DNA from: Patulibacter sp.
GTDB lineage: Bacteria > Actinomycetota > Thermoleophilia > Solirubrobacterales > Solirubrobacteraceae
DNA length: 9,218 nucleotides
Assembly: GCA_023268575.1 (NCBI GenBank)
Contig: JALRCL010000569.1
Location: 1 to 9,218 of the forward strand
Reading direction: 5' to 3'
Shown: in pieces, positions 5,863-9,218 of the stretch
Position numbering within the stretch: the stretch's first letter is position 1
How the letters are laid out: every line of letters begins with the position of its first letter
The notes under the pieces: generated by a model
The model's database searches: none
What the model saw: the letters and a program-made list of their open reading frames with translations, nothing else
What the model was told of the DNA's origin: nothing
Program-made: the position numbers and the translations under genes

Positions 5863-6555
5863 TCATCCCCCGAGCGGACGGGCGGGGGAGAGGGTGAACT
5901 CGATCTCGTCGCCGACGAGACCGAGGTGCCGGCCCGGCCGCAGCCAGCTCGCCAGGGGGCCCGTCGAGCGGACCTCGGCGCGGACGAGCGCGAGCCGGAG
6001 GCGCCCGTGGGCGACCATCGTGCAGGTGCGCACCACGCCGTCCGGGTCCTGCTGCTCGACGACGGCCGTCGTGCGGATCGGCAGCGCCGGGCCGAGCGGG
6101 CGGACGTGCGTCGTGACCCGCCAGCCCGCCGTCGAGGCCGTCATCGACGCCGTCGGGTCGCCGTCGAACCGCACGAGCGCCTTGGGCATCGCCCAGTTCG
6201 CTCGACCGCCGACGAGGCTCGCCGGGGAGTCCACCGCCATGAGCGCCACCGTCGACCGCGGCCGCCCGCCGCGCAGGTACCCGACCTGGCCGAAGACCTC
6301 GTCGTACGCGCCGACGGGGGTGTCCCGGTACCGGACCATCCCGCCGATCACGCCGACCGGGCGCCGGTCCCGCAGGCCCGCCGGCAGCGCGCCGCGCGCC
6401 GCGCGCGGGGCCCGCGCGAGCCAGAGGACCGCCGAGGCCCGGCAGGTCCACGGCGCCGGGGGCGGATCGGCGGTGGGGAGCCGCGCGAGGTCCTCGTCGG
6501 CGAGGCCGCTCTCGTGGACGCCGGGGACCCGGGACAGGACATCAGGATCGATCAT
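5863..6555 (-). CDS. Acetoacetate decarboxylase (ADC) family protein
   Basis: A 230-residue soluble protein of the ADC-like fold. The founding enzyme converts acetoacetate to acetone and CO2 through a Schiff base on a lysine; other members act as aldolase-dehydratases or on other keto acids. The family signature is clear in VGVIGGMVRYRDTPVGAYDEVFGQ (residues 67-90), where Glu86 matches the active-site Glu of the YxE segment. Lys125 in NWAMPKALVRF is the likely Schiff-base lysine. Clostridial ADC has two adjacent lysines (PKK); here the second position is Ala126. Length fits the family (about 230-270). The ATG at 6555 is chosen; an in-frame GTG at 6567 is an alternative only 4 residues earlier. 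The predicted 5' end lies about 10 nt before the ATG. Divergent from the SDR-like gene across 400 bp. Family is firm; substrate is unknown. Confidence 0.85.
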   Translation of the reverse strand: MIDPDVLSRVPGVHESGLADEDLARLPTADPPPAPWTCRASAVLWLARAPRAARGALPAGLRDRRPVGVIGGMVRYRDTPVGAYDEVFGQVGYLRGGRPRSTVALMAVDSPASLVGGRANWAMPKALVRFDGDPTASMTASTAGWRVTTHVRPLGPALPIRTTAVVEQQDPDGVVRTCTMVAHGRLRLALVRAEVRSTGPLASWLRPGRHLGLVGDEIEFTLSPARPLGG

Positions 6556-6571
6556 GTCTCTCTGCACCTGC

Positions 6572-6577
6572 ACGCTA
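6572..6577 (-). promoter_or_regulatory. Candidate -10 hexamer TAGCGT for the ADC-family gene
   Basis: TAGCGT on the minus strand lies 16 nt before the ATG at 6555. Initiation 6-7 nt downstream would give a leader of only 9-10 nt, too short for a normal ribosome binding site. An in-frame GTG at 6567 is 4 nt from the hexamer, too close for a typical leaderless start. Confidence 0.4.
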
Positions 6578-6668
6578 CCGGCGAGCCAGCGGCACGGGGG
6601 CGCACCCCGACGCGCGCCCGAGGGCGGGTACGGGCGACCCGGGACGGGGGATCCTCCGCGTCGGGACG

Positions 6669-6686
6669 CGTGCGGCATGCCGCACG
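6669..6686. repeat. 18-bp perfect palindrome, possible operator
   Basis: CGTGCGGCATGCCGCACG reads the same on both strands over 18 bp with no central spacer. It lies about 90 bp upstream of the ADC-family -10 hexamer and about 255 bp from the SDR-like one. Size and symmetry suit a homodimeric regulator; no regulator gene is in the window to name. Confidence 0.5.
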
Positions 6687-6788
6687 GGGTGCTGCGACCG
6701 GCCTCCCTGTCCCCCGGGCCAAACGCGCGTCCGCCGTTCGGGCCCGCCGTCGAGCCGTCCGCGTCCCGTGGCGCGCGACGATGCCCGT

Positions 6789-6815
6789 GGGGCGGCCGGC
6801 CCACCTGGCCGCCCC
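6789..6815. repeat. Inverted repeat, 9-bp arms
   Basis: 6789-6797 (GGGGCGGCC) is the exact reverse complement of 6807-6815, with a 9-nt spacer. It would fold as a GC hairpin in RNA from either strand. Function is not known; an arm of this length and composition could arise by chance at this GC content. Confidence 0.4.
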
Positions 6816-6845
6816 CCTCTCCCTCGTTCGCGTCGCTCCGCGGCA

Positions 6846-6882
6846 CCGGTGGGCGGGCGGCGACCGACCGCCCGCCCACCGG
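6846..6882. repeat. Inverted repeat, 15-bp perfect arms
   Basis: 6846-6860 (CCGGTGGGCGGGCGG) is the exact reverse complement of 6868-6882, around a 7-nt loop (CGACCGA). It is the strongest hairpin in the window. A terminator is the usual reading of such a structure, yet no gene is seen ending here, since both flanking genes start and face outward. Confidence 0.65.
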
Positions 6883-6892
6883 GGTCGCACCC

Positions 6893-6929
6893 GGCACCCG
6901 GCCGGTCCGACCCGGATCGGCCGGGTGCC
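6893..6929. repeat. Inverted repeat, 12-bp perfect arms next to the SDR-like promoter
   Basis: 6893-6904 (GGCACCCGGCCG) is the exact reverse complement of 6918-6929, around a 13-nt spacer. The right arm covers the place where a -35 element would sit for the hexamer at 6943-6948, so an operator role is possible. Confidence 0.55.
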
Positions 6930-6942
6930 CCGTCGCGGCCGG

Positions 6943-6948
6943 TAGTGT
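6943..6948 (+). promoter_or_regulatory. Candidate -10 hexamer TAGTGT, leaderless start of the SDR-like gene
   Basis: TAGTGT ends 7 nt before ATG 6956 and is preceded by GG. No Shine-Dalgarno sequence is present. The arrangement matches those in front of the M42, M20 and ArsC-like genes. Confidence 0.6.
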
Positions 6949-6955
6949 CGCCGCG

Positions 6956-7861
6956 ATGGCGCTGCTCGACCGACTGCCCGGCCGCGGGGTCCCCGACCCG
7001 CCGCCCCGTCTCGACGGCCGGACGACCGTCGTCTGCGGCGGTGCCGGCGAGGTCGGCGAGGGGATCGTCGCCGGTCTGCTGGATGCCGGCGCCCGCGTCG
7101 CGGTGCCCTCGCGCGGTCACGAGCGGCTGCAGGCGCTCGAGCACCGGCTGCGCGATGCCGGCCGCCCCGTCGAGCGGCTCGTGCCGGTCATCGGCGACCT
7201 CTCCGCGGGCGAGGACGCGGCGCAGGCGCTGGCCGCGGACGTCCTGCGCCTCGCCGGTCCGCCGGACCTCGTCGTCGCGGCGCTCGGGGGCTGGGCGGCG
7301 GGTCCGCCGCTCGCGGAGCTGGGCCTCGACGAGTGGGAGTCCGCGATCCACGACGGCCTGCGCGCCCACCACCTCGCCGTGCGTGCCTTCGTCCCGCTGC
7401 TGCGCGACCGACCCGGCGCGGGCTACGTGATGATCAACGGCGCGGCCGCGCGCTACCCCGTCCCCGGCTCGGGGGCGGTCTCGACGGTCGCCGCGGGCGA
7501 GCTCATGGCCGCCCAGGTCCTCGCCGCGGAGGAGTCCGGCTACGGGGTCCAGGTGGAGTCCTACGTGCTGGGGCCGGTGGCCACCCGCTCGCGCAGCGAG
7601 TCGGCGCCGTGGATGGCGAGCGCCGAGCAGGTGGGCGGCGTCATCGCCGACCGTGCGGGCCGCCGCCTCGCCGACGGTGGGGACGCCGGGCCGGCGACCG
7701 TCGTCGAGATCCTCACCGCCGGGGACCTCCGCCGGGCGCGCGACCTCCCGCCGGGCGGGGTCCGGGGCGCCGCCGCCGGTCGCGCGGGGTGGATCCTCTG
7801 GGGCCTGCAGACCGGCAACCTCGCCAACCAGGTGCGGCGCGGCGCGCCGCCGCGCGACTAG
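6956..7861 (+). CDS. SDR-fold protein lacking the catalytic Tyr/Lys (likely pseudoenzyme)
   Basis: A 301-residue protein with a short-chain dehydrogenase/reductase (Rossmann) fold. The nucleotide loop is CGGAGEVGEG (residues 27-36), close to the classical TGxxxGxG but with Glu32 in place of the middle Gly. Asp81 (VIGDLS) matches the adenine-side Asp. The NNAG motif is AALG (108-111). In MINGAAARYPVPGSGAV and what follows, the Ser of the catalytic strand is Gly/Ala (162-163), the Tyr is Val175 and the Lys is Ala179, so the whole Ser-Tyr-Lys triad is absent. A C-terminal extension (about 255-301) ends with GWILWGLQTGNLANQVRRG. It may still bind NAD(P)(H) and act as a sensor, scaffold or dimer partner. 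The frame is intact, so this is divergence rather than decay. Leaderless-type start; faces the ADC-family gene across 400 bp. Confidence 0.85.
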   Translation: MALLDRLPGRGVPDPPPRLDGRTTVVCGGAGEVGEGIVAGLLDAGARVAVPSRGHERLQALEHRLRDAGRPVERLVPVIGDLSAGEDAAQALAADVLRLAGPPDLVVAALGGWAAGPPLAELGLDEWESAIHDGLRAHHLAVRAFVPLLRDRPGAGYVMINGAAARYPVPGSGAVSTVAAGELMAAQVLAAEESGYGVQVESYVLGPVATRSRSESAPWMASAEQVGGVIADRAGRRLADGGDAGPATVVEILTAGDLRRARDLPPGGVRGAAAGRAGWILWGLQTGNLANQVRRGAPPRD

Positions 7862-7922
7862 AGCGCCGCGCGCGCGTCGCCGGGCGAGGTCCGTCGCAGG
7901 CGAGGCGCGGCCGCGGGCGCGA

Positions 7923-7928
7923 TACCGT
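7923..7928 (+). promoter_or_regulatory. Candidate -10 hexamer TACCGT, leaderless start of the M42 gene
   Basis: TACCGT ends 7 nt before ATG 7936, inside the 74-nt gap after the SDR-like stop. This points to a separate promoter for the M42-HAD pair rather than simple read-through. The sequence between has GGGG but at a distance too short for ribosome binding. Confidence 0.58.
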
Positions 7929-7935
7929 CCGGGGC

Positions 7936-8997
7936 ATGAGCCTGCCGCCCGTCCTGCGCGACCTCCTCACCGCTCCGGGGCCGTCGGGGCGCGAGGAGAT
8001 CGCCAGCGCGGTCTTCCGCAAGCACGCCTCCGCGTTCGCGACGCTCGAGTGGGACACCTTCGGCTCGACCGTCGGCCGCGTCTCGGGCACGCAGGAGGGC
8101 GTGCCGTCGCTGGCCGTCGTCGGCCACATCGACGAGATCGGCCTGATCGTCACGCACATCGACGAGAAGGGCTTCCTGCGGATCGCCCCCGTCGGGGGCC
8201 AGGACCCGCAGCAGCTCGTCGGGCAGCGCGTCCGGGTCATCACGAAGGGCGGCGACCTCGTCCCCGGGGTGATCGGCAAGAAGCCGATCCACCTGATCGA
8301 GGCCGACGAGCGCTCCCGCGCGGCGAAGATCAAGGACCTGACGATCGACATCGGCGCTGCGGACAAGGAGGACGCCCGCTCGGTCGTGCGGATCGGCGAC
8401 GTCGCGGTGATCGACGCCGAGCCGCTCGAGCTGCGCGGCGGGCGGGTCGCCTCGCGCTCGATGGACAACCGCATCGGCTCCTTCGTCGCCTACGAGGCCG
8501 CGCGCCTCGTCGCCGAGGCCGGTGGCGCGCCGGGCGAGGTCCAGGCGTGGGCCGTCGCCCGCGAGGAGACGGGCCTGCACGGTGCGAAGACGACCGCCCA
8601 CCGGGTCCGCCCCGGCCTGGCGATCGTCGTCGACGTGACCTTCGCCAGCGACCATCCCGGCGTCGACGTCAACGAGATCGGCGAGCACCCCCTCGGGTCG
8701 GGGCCGGTCGTCGAGCTCGGCACCCCGCTGCACCCGTGGATCGGCGACCGCCTGATCGAGATCGCCGAGCAGGAGGACATCCCCTTCACCGTGAGCGCGA
8801 CCGGGCGCGGCACGGGGACCGACGCCGACGCGATCAACATCGCCGCCGACGGGATCCCGACGGCGGTCATCGGCGTGCCGCTGCGCTACATGCACTCCGT
8901 CGTCGAGACCGCCCAGGTCGACGACATCCTCAACGCCGCGAAGCTCATCGCGGCCTTCGCCCAGCGGCTCGACCCGTCCGTCGACCTGCGGCGATGA
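7936..8997 (+). CDS. M42-family zinc aminopeptidase (TET/FrvX-like)
   Basis: A 353-residue cytoplasmic metallo-aminopeptidase of family M42, whose known members form large tetrahedral complexes that trim peptides. The metal and catalytic residues are all visible and align with those of TET peptidases: His64 (VVGHIDEIG), bridging Asp177 (SRSMDNRIGS), base Glu210 and ligand Glu211 (AREETGLHG), Asp233 (VVDVTFASD) and His320 (RYMHSVVE). Residues about 75-165 form the inserted PDZ-like beta domain. GTGTDADAINIA (292-303) is a typical family segment. Length agrees with the usual 330-360. The ATG at 7936 is chosen because it starts the conserved LPPVLRDLLTAPGPSGRE helix and has TACCGT 7 nt upstream. 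The HAD gene begins inside its stop codon (ATGA), so the two are translationally coupled. Substrate preference cannot be read from the sequence. Confidence 0.94.
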   Translation: MSLPPVLRDLLTAPGPSGREEIASAVFRKHASAFATLEWDTFGSTVGRVSGTQEGVPSLAVVGHIDEIGLIVTHIDEKGFLRIAPVGGQDPQQLVGQRVRVITKGGDLVPGVIGKKPIHLIEADERSRAAKIKDLTIDIGAADKEDARSVVRIGDVAVIDAEPLELRGGRVASRSMDNRIGSFVAYEAARLVAEAGGAPGEVQAWAVAREETGLHGAKTTAHRVRPGLAIVVDVTFASDHPGVDVNEIGEHPLGSGPVVELGTPLHPWIGDRLIEIAEQEDIPFTVSATGRGTGTDADAINIAADGIPTAVIGVPLRYMHSVVETAQVDDILNAAKLIAAFAQRLDPSVDLRR

Positions 8998-9218
8998 CCG
9001 TCCTGGCCGACGAGCGCGCCGCCCGCGCCGCCGGCGGCTGGCTCCTGCTCTGGGACATCGACGGGACGTTGCTCCTGCGCGCGTCGCGCGCGCACGCCGA
9101 GGCCGTCTGGACCGCGCTGCTGGAGGTCCACGGCCTCGACCGCGAGGCCCTCGAGACCCGCACCGGCTCGGGTCCGCGGGGCGCCGGGATGACCGACGGC
9201 CAGATCGCACGTCTGCTG
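8994..9218 (+). CDS. HAD-superfamily hydrolase, N-terminal 75 residues, cut by window end
   Basis: Seventy-five codons run from an ATG that overlaps the M42 stop (ATGA at 8994-8997) to the window edge. HAD enzymes are mostly Mg-dependent phosphatases using an Asp nucleophile. Motif I is seen as LLLWDIDGTLL, with nucleophile Asp21 and acid/base Asp23. The following helical cap segment (about 30-75) contains GAGMTDGQIARLL, which resembles the G+TD..I..LL segment of phosphoglycolate-phosphatase-like HADs. Motifs II-IV lie beyond the window, so substrate and subfamily cannot be fixed. Coupling to the M42 peptidase suggests joint expression, not necessarily a shared pathway. Confidence 0.85.
   Translation, partial: MTVLADERAARAAGGWLLLWDIDGTLLLRASRAHAEAVWTALLEVHGLDREALETRTGSGPRGAGMTDGQIARLL

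Larger units (their letters stand above)
6556..6955. other. 400-bp divergent intergenic region with four inverted repeats
   Basis: This gap separates the start codons of the decarboxylase-like gene (-) and the SDR-like gene (+). It holds one promoter-like hexamer at each end (6572-6577 -, 6943-6948 +) and four perfect inverted repeats, listed separately. Several frames are open through it because stop codons are rare at this GC. However, the predicted peptides are Pro/Arg/Gly-rich, have no start-site signal, and resemble no family I know. I see no tRNA or other recognisable RNA gene. Confidence 0.6.

Noticed and set aside
7839..7850. 12-bp palindrome GCGGCGCGCCGC near the end of the SDR-like gene
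   Set aside because: It lies inside coding sequence, is made only of G and C, and is of a length expected by chance here.
4765..7861. Very long open frames on the + strand across 4765-6945 and from 5459 into the SDR-like gene
   Set aside because: They lie opposite well-supported genes with complete active sites. Their products are Arg/Pro/Ala-rich with no domain, as expected for the antisense of GC-rich codons. Only the part from 6956 on is a real gene.
4666..8997. The two zinc peptidases, tag and the HAD gene as a defence or toxin-type island
   Set aside because: Each belongs to a common housekeeping family with complete catalytic residues, and there are no nuclease, helicase, reverse transcriptase, toxin-antitoxin or mobile-element genes around them.
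7858..9210. 450-codon open frame on the minus strand opposite the M42 and HAD genes
   Set aside because: The + strand frames carry full M42 metal ligands and the HAD motif I. The minus product is low-complexity and has no start signal.

Overview
This window looks like ordinary chromosomal DNA from a very high-GC actinomycete-type bacterium. The signs are strong G/C preference at third codon positions, frequent GTG starts, and -10-like hexamers lying 6-7 nt in front of start codons (leaderless transcription). The mix of genes and the style of the secreted proteins would fit the class Thermoleophilia (Solirubrobacterales-like), but that is a low-confidence impression. I see no insertion sequence, phage gene, tRNA, rRNA or CRISPR array.

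Layout. (1) 1-1425, +: C-terminal half of an aconitase, cut by the window edge, followed by a strong GC hairpin. (2) 1600-2604, +: a secreted, Cys-containing beta-rich protein of unknown role. It converges on the next block, with a candidate bidirectional terminator at 2631-2657. (3) 2671-6555, -: in transcription order, an acetoacetate-decarboxylase-family protein, an M20-type zinc peptidase, 3-methyladenine DNA glycosylase I (overlapping the peptidase by 8 nt), an exported NlpC/P60 protein with an Asp-rich linker, and an ArsC/YffB-type thioredoxin-fold reductase. (4) 6556-6955: a 400-bp gap between divergent genes, holding four separate perfect inverted repeats and both promoters. (5) 6956-9218, +: an SDR-fold protein lacking the catalytic Tyr and Lys, an M42 zinc aminopeptidase, and the first 75 codons of a HAD-type hydrolase coupled to it by an ATGA overlap.

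The genes do not form one pathway. The aconitase is central metabolism. The glycosylase repairs alkylated DNA. The two peptidases probably turn over or process small peptides or acylated amino acids. The NlpC/P60 and beta-rich proteins act outside the membrane. The decarboxylase-like and SDR-like genes face each other across a structured intergenic region and may share regulation.

The best leads are the repeated TAnnnT-N6/7-(A/G)TG start architecture, the SDR pseudoenzyme, and the inverted-repeat array between the divergent genes. I found no evidence of a defence island or other clearly new multi-gene system.
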